This document shows, piece after piece, positions 11,937 to 24,417 of a stretch of DNA of 64,000 bases. The notes under the pieces were generated by a model. That model was not told the DNA's origin. It saw only the letters and a program-made list of their open reading frames with translations, and did no database searches. The stretch comes from Pseudorasbora parva (taxonomy: Eukaryota; Chordata; Actinopteri; Cypriniformes; Gobionidae), in NCBI RefSeq assembly GCF_024679245.1, contig NC_090174.1, positions 22,446,524 to 22,510,523 on the forward strand, given 5' to 3'. How positions within the stretch are numbered: the stretch's first letter is position 1; every line of letters begins with the position of its first letter. A program made the translations under genes and the position numbers.

Positions 11937-12453
11937 TTGTTAGCAAGTTTGGAGAAGTCTTTGTGTACAGAGCTTAAGTTAAGGCTACAAGACAAGAGGC
12001 CTCTAAAGTCACATCACTGATGGAGAGTTGTTACGTTTTACACACCTTGCTAATCTTCACTGGTTGCTACTGATTTTTACTCTTCAAGGATTTTTTTTTT
12101 TTTTTTGTGTGTGTGTGTGTGTGATGTGTCTTCCTCTCTGATTTTCTAGCTATTGGGGAATTGTTTTTTCAAATGCCTTTAGTTTGTCAAAAAATTAAAA
12201 AAAAACAGTCATAACTGTATTACATCCAGTGTCAAGATGCACATGTATTTACCTTTTTGTAAACTCATAATACAGGCCACAAATACACGCAAACAATTTT
12301 GTTTTAATGAACAAAACTTACTGGGATATTATCATAAATATATATGTGCATTTTTATTTATGCTTTTTAATATTGTTTTAACTCCATACATAGATGTGTG
12401 AGTGTGAAAATCTGTGCTCAGTGTGTCTAAAGCTCACGTTAATACACTTCCAG

Positions 12454-12488
<35 letters not shown>

Positions 12489-13315
12489 CTCATTGCTTTG
12501 ACCTCATAGAATGTCAAATATGACTGGTACATTGTAATACAGCTGGTACATTGTAATTATTTTGTATGTAGCAGTTGTAATTTTGCTCTTGATCATCAGA
12601 TTACTTCATATATTTGTGATAGAAGTGAATGGTAGTCTTTAAAGAAAGGACTATGGCACCATTGTTACACTGTAATGTACACTTCTAATGTCAGGTTGGA
12701 GCGTTACAGTTATCGATGAATGTATTCATGTTTGTTACTATGGATCTGTTTAAACACAAACATTTTGATTGTAATTCCCATGTATCTGAATTCATCTGGA
12801 TTGCAATATGGTTAATTAAACACAAGGAAGTGTGAAAAATACAGTGCATCTATCAGTTGATTGAATCAGTTTTTTTGGAAATGTTTACTTTAGATGTCGC
12901 GGAGCTGTCATAATTTAGGATTCATTTGAACCTGTTGATTTCTGTGATGTCCCTCGTGAGGTATTTTGTGTTGCTGACTGCCATTCACAAAAATAAGTAT
13001 CCATGTACTAATCCCCCAAATGTCTCCTTGTGCTTTATAGAAATGCTATTTTTGCAAGATTCCTGAAACTGTTTAAATTAGAATTATGCTTGCTTAAGAA
13101 ACATTTTCTGTGTTAAATTACTTGAAAAAACTTATAATGCCTGAAGAAAAAAATGATTTATTTGTTTAAACAGGTTGGGAAATTTTTATTTTATGTTGTT
13201 AAACTGCTTTACACTGGGTTTGGATTTTAAGTTTTTAGGATGTTGCTTAATGAAAAACCACTGACCCATCTTTATAAAAGACAAAAAAAGCAATAAAAAA
13301 ATGTTTGTGCACAAA
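10854..13315 (+). other. lnpep: Probable 3' UTR of the lnpep-like gene
   Basis: After the stop at 10853 there are about 2.4 kb with no recognisable transposon and no long frame, but with AT microsatellites at 11899-11928 and 12459-12486. An AATAAA at 13292-13297 is a plausible polyadenylation signal. Long 3' UTRs are usual for LNPEP. The boundary is inferred. Confidence 0.5.
13292..13297 (+). terminator. Candidate polyadenylation signal AATAAA
   Basis: Canonical hexamer followed within 30 bp by a TG-rich stretch (TGTTTGTGC). It would end the lnpep-like 3' UTR. Confidence 0.45.
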
Positions 13316-13712
13316 TTCCACAAGTGTTTTTTCTAGATATTCAGAAGATGGCGCTGTTCTCTCTTGCTCTCATTCTTTTTTCCAAACATTTAGGTGCAAG
13401 GATCAATGGAAACACATGATGTGAAATAAGTAATTGATAAATGAATATGCTCTATATAATAATTATTTGTATTTATAAATATTACTGTTTATTATAGTGA
13501 TAGGATTTTTGTTGAAGCTAATGTTTGTTATAGGGGTGCCCTTTTTGTGTCAAATAAGTCTGATGTCTTAGAATAAGTATCTATGTGAATTATAGCATGT
13601 TAAAATTGTCACTTATTGAGGGTGAGCAAAAATGTGCTGTTTTGTGTCCCTTTAAATGCAAATGAGCTGCTGCTGCTCCCAATCTTCTTTCAAGAACAGG
13701 GCAGAGCTTTAA

Positions 13713-14830
13713 AGGTGTCATGAACTTGTCCGAGGTCAACTAATGATGGTCGTGTGGACTTTTACATTCAAAAACATCATAACCAATAAGTAATAGGCTA
13801 TTTTCTACACTGGTTTTGAGGATCTCTCCTGAACGCTGGGTTTTGGTGGGCGTGACGCACTGGAGACTTGGAAGTAAACGCCCACGGCTAGGATTGGATA
13901 AGATTTGCATATTTAATGAGCTTAAGCTCCCCTGTCAGTTCACATGAGAGAGGAGAGATTGAGGGAGAAGTGGCAACCGGAATGATTTTCTCGATCACAG
14001 GGCTCGTAAACATCTTTATCAAACAAACACAATGATTTATTTCTCATCCACCTGCGATTGATCAGACTATTATTTTTATATTACACATAGCCCGCACGAT
14101 CAGTCGATATAAGCGCGTGTGCGCGCCATGTAACCTTCAAATGTCAAGAGAGACAATAGCACAGTTCAAGAACGGAATATTATGAGATTCATCGGCCTGC
14201 CGGGCTTTGCGAGCCCTGACCCATACGTGTCTGAGTCCAGCGTGCTAAAGGTATGTTTCTGTTAGACACACACACAAGCAAAACGATCTATAACAATGCA
14301 ATACTATTACTTATAAAAACACATTTTACTCACATAAGTGTGTTGCACCATTCCTGTCGGATCCAAATCCAGCATCGACCAGAGATTTGTTTACAAATGA
14401 TTCCGCAGTGAAATGAAGTGAACATGTCTTCCTCACTTGAGCTTGAACTTCATTAAAAATAGTCCAACCACACATTCCTAACATTAGGATCCAAAGGAAG
14501 CTTATGCAGCAACTGTGTTCTTCCACAACCATGAATAGCGCAATGTCTTGGTATTTTCCTCGGCAATCGGCATGTTTACTGTTTTTGGCCAGCCCAGGGC
14601 GAGCCGATCAGCTCGAGTTGGTGGGCAGGGCTACTGAATTACACGTTCTGTAGAGGCGGTGTTTCGTCGCACAGTGACGTAAGCATTAAGCACGAGCGTT
14701 TTCTGGGCCTAGTGTCTATAAAAGCTTTTCTTTGACTAACAAGGAAGTTTTCAGCTCTGAAACTGATATTACCATGACCTTTTATATATCAAAACCTCAA
14801 GGGAAAGTTGAATTCTCAATTCATCACCCC
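13713..14830. mobile_element. TTAA-flanked element abutting the next one
   Basis: Imperfect inverted ends: left AGGTGTCATGAACTTG, right CAATTCATCACCCC. Left TTAA at 13709-13712. The right TTAA (14831-14834) is shared with the element starting at 14835. No transposase frame. Confidence 0.6.
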
Positions 14831-16073
14831 TTAAAGGGGGGGTGAAACACTCAGTTTCAGTCAATCTCATGTCAATCTTGAGTACCTATAGAGTAGTATT
14901 GCATCCTTCATATCTCCGAAAAGTCTTTAGTTTTATCATATTTATAAAAGAAATATGGGCTGTACCGAGTCTTTCCGGAAAAAACCGAGCGCCTGGAGGC
15001 GTATCGTGTGGGCGGAGCTAAAGAATGACAAGCGTGCAAAGCGGTGACGTCCTCAAGCGTGGAGAAACCCATCTATCTCAGCTAATACAGATAATGATCC
15101 ACAATCAAATCTGAGGCTGAAATAAATTGAACAGGAGAAACGGCAACATCAGGATGTCCGTCTCTGTGGTATGTACTGTATTTAGGGGCCTTTGTGTGCA
15201 GTTTATGAGGACATGATTCGGTTTATGGACTATTGTATGTGACTAGACCTTAGAGGTAACGTTAGCAAGCAAAACGGTTTTGCACGTCAGAGTCAGAATA
15301 GTGTAACGTTATACAGAACAACAATGGAGTAACCGTTAGCGCATTTGAATGACGAAGCACGCGATCGTATCGTTTACTGATGTTTACTCATGCGACGGTA
15401 GCCAATAGCAGAGACATTTGAAGTTGATTTACTCACCGGCATCTTCCAAAGCAGGACCGCTCTGTCAAAAACACACTTCTTTGGTATGATTTGGTGAAGT
15501 CCTGTGACAGCAGTGACCATGGAAATCCACTTTGCGACGCGACTGAAGCGATGCCGTGAAGCTTCCCGTCATTTCTGCGTTCAAATCGGTTCAAATGCAG
15601 CGCTGCCCAAGGTTATTTTCGTAAACGAAAACTGAAACTAAGACTAAAACTATTGGTCAAAAAACATTTTCGTAAACTGAAATAAAATTAAAAAATCTGA
15701 ATAAATAAAAAACTAAAACTAAACGAAACTAACTACTCTTACTAAAAAACTAACTGAAATAAAATAATAATTAGCAAAAATAAATATTCGTTTTCGTTAT
15801 TAATAAGCTTTCTTTAATGTGGTGGAAAATCTGACTGTGGCGGTTGAGGGAGTGTCTGCATATTGCGCAACTGCGCGTGAAGTGATCTGAGGAAATTAAC
15901 CGCTGCCCTGACGGACGCGTGCAGACAGTCAACACATCGCTAGTCCTAAACGGGAGTTCACAAATAATCAATGCGTCCGTGGCAGTGAAATGGGAAATAA
16001 CACGAGGTAATGAGATGCACGTTGAACTTCTTTTAACTTAAGCTCACTGTTTTAGAATGCCGTTGTCATGACA

Positions 16074-16526
16074 AATCCTGTCCCCCTGTGAAATCGTGTC
16101 CGCTGGTAGCGGTTTTAAATGCCTGATCAAAAGTTGTTATACATAGTTCTGGACAATTAATTGTTTGAAAATAACTAAATAATAAACTAATAAACTATAA
16201 ATTCATTGCCATAATAAGTACACACGCAAAACATTTATTTAAAATATTTAATTGATTGCTATAATGGGAGCATATCAAAAACATGTTCTGAATTATATAC
16301 TTATATAAGCACTTATAGCTTCAGTTATATACTACTAATATATGAAACATATGCTTTTTTAGACATTAAAGACTATTTTAACACAATTTAAACAGCAAAA
16401 ATCAAAACGCGATTGTGTAAGAATTGTAATCAGGCTCTGAACAGATTACCTATTAAAATTTCTTTCAGCCAATAGAATCGCTCTTGGGGTCCTTGCGGAC
16501 ACGATTTCACAGGGGGACAGGATTTT
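16074..16526. mobile_element. 453 bp MITE with 8 bp TSD, nested in the hAT element
   Basis: Inverted ends of about 30 bp (AATCCTGTCCCCCTGTGAAA and its inverse) and the exact duplication TCATGACA (16066-16073, 16527-16534). Confidence 0.82.
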
Positions 16527-16689
16527 TCATGACACCGTTTCTTACGCGACGAGAGACGCAGGCGCTAAAGTCAGCAACTAAGTAGCAAGTACTAGCCTAC
16601 TGTGCGTTTGAGATTTCATGTTTGCATAATATTGACAGGCTCAAAGGTGTTATCATAATCATTTACTACTAATAATATTATTATCTGTG

Positions 16690-17014
16690 TGGAGACATTT
16701 CCCCACAAAGTGGGGAATACCAGGACACACACACACACACACGTTTGTTTCACTATATAAGTGAGGACATTGCGTGGACCTCCATTGATTTTATATCAGG
16801 TTAATGATATTTTATATCCCCTAACCCAATCCCTATCCCTAAACCTACCCATCCCAAGAACGTGCAAAACAATAGATTTAAATAAAAACATGTATTGGCC
16901 GATTTATAAGCCTTTTTAACTAGTGAGGACCAGTCAAATGTCCTCACTAGTCAGTTATCATAATATTTTACTAGATAAGTGAGGACATTGGTCCCCTTTA
17001 CAATTATAGCACAA

Positions 17015-17043
<29 letters not shown>
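16690..17043. repeat. (CA)n-rich repeat with GTGAGGACATT motifs
   Basis: Two (AC)n runs flank a block with AAGTGAGGACATT twice and CCTAACCC-type runs. It lies inside the 2.08 kb hAT element. No coding potential. Confidence 0.6.
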
Positions 17044-17045
<2 letters not shown>

Positions 17046-17918
17046 CAGTGTGTGTCGGCTGTATTCAGATGACTTTATCTGTGGTCTTACACTGCTAGCC
17101 TACATTGTACTACTGAAGAAATTAAAGTAAGCTTTTAATTGTTTAACAATATTTCTTTGTTATGAATGAGTTTGTCTGGAATTTATAATTTTTACTTTTA
17201 TATTTTACGTTGCATTTATTTGGTTCTTTAAGATAGATCCCTGAGTATAAGCCTATGTCAAAAATATCAAATATAATTTTTTAATATCAAAATTTAATTT
17301 ATTTCATTTTTAATCTCGTTGTTTACTTTATGCATGTTTTGTAAGACCGTCCTGGGTTTAAACAATAATGCTCGTTTATCAAGTTATTTCACTTAAGGAT
17401 GTTTAGTAAGATTAAACTCTAATCTGTGCAAACATTAAACTTTGCTGAAATTAAAAACCTTGATTTGGTCTCTACACTTCATTATGGTAACTCTGCTAAA
17501 CTATAATTACTAAAACTGAAACTAAATAAATAAAAACTAAATAGAAATGTATTTGCAAAATAAAAACTAAACTAAAACTAGCAAAACCATTTTTAAAACT
17601 AACTAAAACTAAACTGAAATTTGTAGCAAAATTGAAAACGATAATAAAATAAAAACTAATTTCAAAAAGCAAAACTATAATAACCTTGGCGCTGCCTTCC
17701 CGGAATGCTGTGCTGAAGTCGCTCGACGTCACCCATAGGAATAAAGTGGAGCGCGGCGCGACGTAAGTGTTCACGGACGACTGGATCTGCACCTGAGAGA
17801 CTGTTTACAGCATAGACATCATATAGGTAGACGCCCTATTGGCTGCTGGGCGCCGAGATTTGCGGCGGCCATTTTGAACCGGTCGTACTCCTAGTTTCGT
17901 TGCATAGCAGCAGTTAAG

Positions 17919-17998
17919 ATGCCAGAGCACTGTGCAGCATTTTCCTGTTCTAATCGGCGAACCATCGCAGGTAGGGTTTGCGGGATTACTTTTCACAA
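17919..17998 (+). pseudogene. THAP zinc-finger first exon of a P-like element
   Basis: ATG opens MPEHCAAFSCSNRR, then VCGITFH, ending at a GTAAGA donor in phase 2. This is the hallmark start of a THAP (C2CH) domain: Met, a C-x4-C pair at residues 5 and 10, and the GITFH motif before the intron. The exons for the later Cys and His ligands and any RNase H-like transposase domain are not found in the element, so the gene is a remnant. Confidence 0.75.
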
Positions 17999-18382
17999 GT
18001 AAGATTTAACTTTGCCATCGTACTATTGGTTGTATTTTGTCCTTAAATCCAGATAATTGAGAAGGAGCAAGGATCTTTGATAGTACTGTACTGAAATCGT
18101 AGCTAGCTAATGTTAGCTAAGCTATGTATCTCCCTCAACTCAAGTGTTTTCCACATAACTTAAGTTACTATTCAGATCAAAAAGATGTTAGAAAGCACTT
18201 GTTAGATGCACGAAACTTACTTTTAGCGTTTGGTAACATTATGTGCCTATTCGTACCAACACAATCCAATCTGAAGTTAATACATGCATTGCTGACCGGG
18301 CATAATAACTGTCGTTGTGTTGCAGATGAAGGCGAACAGAACAATCACAAAGGCTGATGCCGGAACTTTATCGGAATATTAT

Positions 18383-18384
<2 letters not shown>

Positions 18385-18430
<46 letters not shown>

Positions 18431-18457
18431 TGTGTGTGAGTGAAAGAGAGAGAGAGA
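18385..18457. repeat. (TG)n/(AG)n microsatellite
   Basis: TG dinucleotides with a few interruptions, then AGAGAG, inside the P-like element. Confidence 0.85.
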
Positions 18458-18654
18458 GATATATGAGTCACAAATCATTATAAATTGTTTCAACTTATTA
18501 AAATATCTTATTTTACTTCAACTCTCTGTTTCTGCTTCTTTATCATATATATATTGTGTGGTTTTATAAATCCCCGTATATCCTATATCACATATTTTGA
18601 TTTTGGACGTCTGGACACTTTATATCTTATATCAGAATATTATGTAACTGTTAA

Positions 18655-19134
18655 GCCCACTATAGCCCTATTCGGACGGTAATTGTTTCTCATGTGGACG
18701 TCTGTAAAATACATTTGCATGCCACCTCAGTGATAAAACTAGTCTATTCGGATGGCGATTTATTCCCGGTGGAGGAGCGAGTGATCCTCCGCACCTGGGA
18801 AACACTGCTCACGTGGTAATTCAAATTATTGTCTGCTGTAAAAATGTCATATGCTTGGAATAAAAATAATTTAAAAAATCATATTTAATAATAAGACATT
18901 ATTTTATTTAAATGTCTTTAAAAAAAAAGTAATTTTAAAAATGAGCGGAAATAACGGCTCATTTCAAATGTTTAAGCGTTTTTTTTTCTCTTTCTCTTTT
19001 AAGTGGTGATGAAAGATTATTCTTGTAAATACTTTCCAGCATTTTAGTAATAAAAGTGTAGGCTTTAGATCTTTAAAATGCATCCGAAAAATACCTTACG
19101 ACCCCACGAGAAACAATTACCATCCGAATATGGC
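18655..19134. mobile_element. 480 bp TTAA-flanked MITE nested in the P-like element
   Basis: TTAA at 18651-18654 and 19135-19138. Inverted ends contain CTATTCGGACGGTAATTGTT at the left and AACAATTACCATCCGAATAT at the right; the left end has a short extra stretch. Confidence 0.68.
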
Positions 19135-19694
19135 TTAAGAATATTAATATACGCTGAACCATGTGTCCTGTATCATAGCTACATTAATGACCTTTGCAGC
19201 AAGAAAAACCGCGTTAAAATCAGTTATGTATTCAGTGAGATGTGATTAATTAAATGCGCTGACAGCTCACTGCACCTGGCAAACAAGTTACACTGAGTGG
19301 AGCTGGCGACCGGTTCAAGATGGCGGCTCCACGGCTCGACCGTGCCAATAGGCAGTAGCGCTCGATAGGGCGTCTATCTATATGATGTCTATGGTTTACA
19401 GCGTGCATTTCCTCTCTCTCCCTCTAGTCACGCGCGCGCGCACCCTTCCGGGAGAAGAGCCCGTACAGCCCATACAAGGACCTTCCGCTCTATTTAACGT
19501 CAAGTAGACCCATACTCGAAAAAAACTCGCCGAAACTTGTGAGAAACCGGAAGGAGTATTTTTAACACAGAAATACTCCATCAAACGTCCAACATTAGTT
19601 TTTGAAACTTTGTCTATGTTTAGGATGGGAATCCAAGTCTTTAAAGGTGTAAAAAGCTCAGTATGCATGAAACAGCATTTCACCCCCCCTTTAA

Positions 19695-22600
19695 AGAGCT
19701 CATGTCAGCAGCTCTGCAGACATGCACTGAAAATGTCAGAAACTTTATGGTCAAACACAAACAGGAGTCGGACGATGATGGATAGACTCGAGAAGAAGTG
19801 GCAACATGTACAATGTATCCTTCACAGGATGTGTCCTCCAGAGGAAGCAGCCTTCAAAATTAAATTAAATTAAATGAGACAGAGCTTATTTCAGATTTTA
19901 CCAGATACGGCTAACTACAGTTACCTCTGGATAAACAGAGAGACTAATATTAGTGTAGATCCCATTCTTATGATGTAACAAGCACATTGGTGTTATGGGA
20001 AATTTTCCCGGTTTTGGTTGACCAATTTTTTGCAGCCTAAAAATTCTTTAAAGGACTTGAATTGTAGAAATGTGATAATGTGTTATGTACTGTATATGCC
20101 AGGTTAAAGAAATGTGTTTTAGTCTATGATTTAAACTGACATAGTGTGTCTTCTTCCTAAGCAAGGCTAGAAACCAAAGCAGTGTTTACAGAACCAATCT
20201 AATATGGTCATATTTCCTGGTTCTAAGAATTTGTCTGGACCAGCTGGAGTTTGTTTATTACGTGTGCAGGGCAACCACCCTGTAGAGCAGTACAATAGCC
20301 TTGAGGTCATGAACGCATTAACTAACTTTTCTTAATTTGTTATTGAGAGCAAATGCTGTAATTTTGTAGCCTAGAAATCTAGACGCACCCTAGCGGCAGC
20401 AAATTTAATCTGCCCGTGAGTGTCGTCTAGCAACTCTCAGTACCCTTCTGAGCTGTAAACGCCAAACTCTTGTCGAGAGTCATGGTGAGTTTCCAGACCA
20501 AACATCTTGAGGTGGGTCTGGCTTGTCAGACTAGGAGAAATACGAAGATATTATAAATTAACACCTCCATCTTTGCCTTTCAGACAAGGCTCATGTTTAT
20601 AACAGTATATAGGCTAATCTCTGGGGGTAGACTGTTATTTATTTGTTGTATAACAATAAAAATGTTACCATTAAATGGTAGGTTGTTTTGTCTTTACTTC
20701 TGTGATGTGAGGCGGCTTGCAGATGGTTGGTTTAGCCAGTCTGTCTCCTTCCTGATCTGGGCCCCAGTTAGTCAAGTGCCAACTGACTATGTGCCATATT
20801 AGCTGCTAGTGGATGGATGAATAGCCTACCATCTCTTTTTAATCGGTCAGGTATGCCCTAAAAATTTCCAATTGTCTATGAACACTATAATATTCTACTG
20901 ACACCACTGCATGTATTCATCTATAATCTGCCTCTGTAATCATAATTTGTGTGAAAAGGAACAAAGGCTTTGGTATTTCACATTTTTTGTATTTCAACTG
21001 GAAACTGCAACCTTCTGCAGAAATGGGTTACAAAATTTACAATGGCAGACTATATTTCATTTTTGCTGTTTATGAAAAAGCCCACAGAATGGGTCCACAG
21101 AAATTTCTAGGTTGTACCTTAATCTGATGGAATGCAGAACATATTGTTTCCTTATCTTGTCAAAAGTAAGAACTGTCAAGCAAAGATAAAGAACAGCCAT
21201 GTTTCCTCAGGTACAGATATTGTTCTTTAAAAGTAGATATGTTACATATTGAAATAATAATTGCAGAATACTAACATACGTTGTTGTTTTATTTTTATGT
21301 TATGTAAAAAAAGAGGTTTTGGAACACTACTGTGCAATGACCTAATTTAGGGTCAAATAAGCGTTGCATAAGAGCCTCGTATGAGATATTTGTTAACTCA
21401 TGCTGGAGATTTTAATCTTCAGATGGGTAATTGTTATCTGATGTTAAAGCTTTTTTAATAAGAGGTGATCTGTTGGCGCCACACAATGAACATCACATGA
21501 TAGATTGTTAGGGCAGTTTGCAGGCTGGGAGTTCAGCATTAGGTGAAGAAACTCAAACTTTGAAGGGCACTGGAAATAATAAACTAAAAACTAATTATCT
21601 ACCCTTTTTATTATCTGCAGTAATGCGATTAGCTTCAGACTTTACATCTCCTCTACGCTAAAGTTTGGTAACACTTTATTTCAAGGTGGCATAGTTACAT
21701 GTTCTTACTAAAGTAATAACAGCAAATTATGCATAATTACAAGAAACTAACCCTAAACTAAACTCTAACTCCATAGAAAGTACAAATTAATTAATATCAC
21801 TTATTTGAGTAAGTACAATGCAACTACGTCACCCTTGTAAGCCCAGCCAAATCGTCCCAAATAGAGGCTAACGATGGCGGGTGAAGGTTTTGCATGTTCT
21901 GTGTGTCCAGTTGGGCATAAAGGATTTAATTCCAATTCCTCTTTATCTGACTCCATTTAATCATACTTTTGAATTTAGGTTAGAATGCCAATTTTTTATT
22001 TGGTAATTTATATTGAATAGTTAATCGCACGTTAATTATTCTGTTTAACCCTTTGTTGATATTATACCCATTCATAACCTGAATAATCCCAGAAGAAATC
22101 AGAATTAATCAAAGTGTAACAATTTATTAACAGTCAGGTAAATTTATAATGCCAATAACATAATCAATTCAAAGGTAAACCATAAAGAATTATGAATTAA
22201 ATATATACCTGCTTCTGAATATTACATAATGCTGGGTTACCTTAAGACATCCAGCATTACGGTCTGACCTGATTACAGTATCGAGCCCTGATCTCTTTGT
22301 CACATTCCTTTAAATACACAGACCAAGATGCAAAAACTCTTTCAAATGGAAACATGTTTACAATGGAAATTAATCAAGTCCTATGTATAGACGAAAGACC
22401 AAATGGCAAGATATCTCTAAACTCTTAAACCTTAATTGTGTTCTGGTTTACTTCTGTGGAGTTGAGATATCTGTACCGGTCGCACTGAGGCATTTCCAGT
22501 GATATCAAACACATATAATTCTGTATTGTGTTCGTGAGGATTGACATTGTAACAAAGATATTTGGGGTGTTTTGTCAGTGCTTTTAGCATGAGAGGGAGT

Positions 22601-23033
22601 AGCTACAAGATTCAGATTATATTTTTGTATTTTTGGATAAAAGTGTCTGCCAAATGCATAAATGTAGATTAGCTGATACTGAGGTGTGATTAACGTCTCC
22701 AATGGTTCATGAGGGACAGTTCAGATGTTAATTTCCTTTGCTTTCTCAGAGTCCTTGTTCCTTGATTAGACATTTCGGCATTTGCTACAGAAATTATGAT
22801 GATCTGTAGTAAATTATAAGAAAATGATTGTGATTTTTTTGTAAGTATATTTAAAGTATGTACTGTTCATTCAAATGTTTTGTTTCTATTGTATTGTGTG
22901 TACAATGTACACATAACTAATATAAACATATTTTGTTAAAAAAGTGTAACAAGTCATTTTTTTTATTATTTTTTTATTTGTATTTATATGTGTTCCAACA
23001 TTTTTGTTTAAATAAATCTATAATAAAGATGGG
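19695..23033. other. Intergenic DNA between converging genes, no gene seen
   Basis: I find no supported coding exon. Recognisable items are a short repeat at 20367-20534 (ends TAGCCTAGAAATCTAGACG and GGTCTGGCTTGTC, shared with the element at 61910-63862) and a GGTAACACTTTATTTCAAGG-type repeat near 21665-21835. Confidence 0.6.
20367..20534. repeat. Deleted copy of the RecQ-bearing repeat family
   Basis: Left end TAGCCTAGAAATCTAGACGC and right end GGTCTGGCTTGTCAGACTAG match, inverted, the two ends of the element at 61910-63862. The coding interior is missing; only about 168 bp remain. No clear TSD. Confidence 0.6.
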
Positions 23034-23403
23034 GGACCCACTTTATATTAGGTGGCCTTAACTACTATGTACTAACATTGTAATTAATCATTTGATACAA
23101 TGCACTTATTGTGTACATACATGTTTTTACATTGTACTTACATTTAAAAAAACACCTGCATGTAATTACGTCTGTAATTAATTTCTGTAGTTACATTTGT
23201 AATTACACAGTTGGCTCTTCCCTTTCACCAAACCCTACCCTTAAACTGACCCACACCAACACACCTGTCCCTAACTCTACCCGTATCCCACCTCAATATC
23301 AGCAAAGGTGTTTTGCAATACAATTTGAACACAGTAAGTACATTGTATTTATTTTTTGATGTAAGTACATAGTACTTAAGGCCACCTAATATAAAGTGGG
23401 GCC
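23034..23403. mobile_element. 370 bp hAT-like MITE, copy 1
   Basis: Inverted ends GG(A/C)CCCACTTTATATTAGG of about 28 bp and the exact duplication AAGATGGG (23026-23033, 23404-23411). The same family occurs at 43268-43613 and 44556-44922. Confidence 0.82.
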
Positions 23404-23449
23404 AAGATGGGTAAATGCCTTCATTCCAAATGAGACAGACAGATAGCTT

Positions 23450-24051
23450 TCATGTAAAAAAAATATGTTTATTGAAATTTATAAAGTCACTTTTAAAATA
23501 ACAACACAAAGCTGAAATAATGCAGGCTATCTCTGTTTTTTTCTTCTTCTTCTTCTTCTTCTTCTTTTTTAGCTCCATGCTACTTATGTACAGATAAAAA
23601 TGAGTTACATCTGGAAAATAAAAAGTAAACTGAACCAGCAAATAATTTAATGACAAATTATATAATTATTTGTCATACTTGCATCTGCCTGGAAGCTAAA
23701 ACGTGACTAGTACACATATCATGAATCAATTTTGACAGCTGTACAAAATCCTTTTGCATTCTTATTGTGTAAGTGTTTTTTCTGTTGTTTTGACATTTCT
23801 ACAGTCTGGACATTTTGTGTAGGCATATATAAGTATATAATTTGTTAATGAATAATATGTGCGTCTGCTGAGGGAAAAGTTATTTGTCACTCTTCTTGAA
23901 ACTGGTCAATGTAAAAAAAAAAAAAAAAAAACAATACAGTAAAAAGGTGCTCATTGAGTGTGGTGTTTAAAAATAGAAAAATGCCTTTAGCGATTTCTGT
24001 GTGGCATTTTCTTTAAGCAAATAAACATCATGTGAACCACTTAAGAGAGCT
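23450..24051 (-). other. slc14a2: Probable 3' UTR of the urea transporter gene
   Basis: On the minus strand the 600 bp after the stop codon lead to AATAAA (23468-23473 on plus as TTTATT). A (CTT)n run lies at 23541-23567. The extent is inferred. Confidence 0.5.
23468..23473 (-). terminator. Candidate polyadenylation signal for slc14a2-like gene
   Basis: AATAAA on the minus strand, about 580 bp past the stop codon. Confidence 0.45.
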
Positions 24052-24417
24052 TTAAAATTGAGTTAAATGACGTTCATTTGCCTCTGAATTCTTATTTGTT
24101 CTACTCTGTGTGGTTTCCTCTTTCTGAACTTCCACTGTGCAAACATCCAGATGCTCCTGATCTTTCTTTTCCATTGCAACTATTAAATCCTCTTTCTTCA
24201 GTTGTGATTCTACATCTTTCACTTGCATCTTCTCTTGTTTTTTCCTTTGTTTGTCGATTCTCTCCTCTTTCTTCATCTTCCAGAAGTATATCAGGTTTTT
24301 CTCAGGGTAAGTGACTTTAGCGAGGGGCAGTTTATGAATGTTTTTCGTCTCCGTGGTGATCAAAAGGAAAGTGAGGGCGGAAAGACAGAAGGGCCAGGTG
24401 CACGCTGGGAGTCCAAA
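24052..24417 (-). CDS. slc14a2: slc14a2-like exon 8 (last) with charged tail
   Basis: Starts [17 protein letters not shown] after a TTTCAACAG acceptor, carries [12 protein letters not shown] and then the Lys/Glu-rich tail, ending at stop TAA (24054-24052). Confidence 0.92.
   Translation of the reverse strand, partial: FGLPACTWPFCLSALTFLLITTETKNIHKLPLAKVTYPEKNLIYFWKMKKEERIDKQRKKQEKMQVKDVESQLKKEDLIVAMEKKDQEHLDVCTVEVQKEETTQSRTNKNSEANERHLTQF

Larger units (their letters stand above)
15608..17688. mobile_element. hAT-type element, 2.08 kb, nested
   Basis: Left end CAAGGTTATTTTCG, right end CTATAATAACCTTG, with the exact 8 bp duplication GCGCTGCC (15600-15607, 17689-17696); the empty site is seen in the copy at 53991-55040. 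Subterminal A-rich ACTAAAACTAAA repeats occur at both ends. No transposase. It contains the smaller element at 16074-16526. Confidence 0.82.
17811..19393 (+). mobile_element. P-element-like (THAP-bearing) non-autonomous transposon with 8 bp TSD
   Basis: Inverted ends of about 29 bp start CATAGACATCATATAG and continue TAGACGCCCTAT with one mismatch. The exact 8 bp duplication is GTTTACAG (17803-17810, 19394-19401). A second inner pair of inverted blocks (CCATTTTGAACCGGTCG left, CGACCGGTTCAAGATGG right) extends the symmetry to about 100 bp. Near the left end is an exon encoding the start of a THAP zinc finger, the DNA-binding domain of P-element transposase and THAP9. The rest of a transposase is absent; the interior holds a TTAA element (18655-19134) and a TG microsatellite. 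P elements also give 8 bp TSDs, so the family call fits, though hAT ends are not excluded. Confidence 0.72.
14835..19690. mobile_element. TTAA-flanked (piggyBac-like) non-autonomous element with nested insertions
   Basis: Ends are AGGGGGGGTGAAA at the left and its inverse TTTCACCCCCCCT at the right, flanked by TTAA (14831-14834, 19691-19694). The related copy at 53991-55040 is uninterrupted where this one carries two foreign insertions (15608-17688 and 17811-19393). Without them the element would be about 1.2 kb. The ends contain CCTATAGAGTAGTA and GTGGGCGGAGCTAAAG motifs shared by all three copies in the window. Confidence 0.82.
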
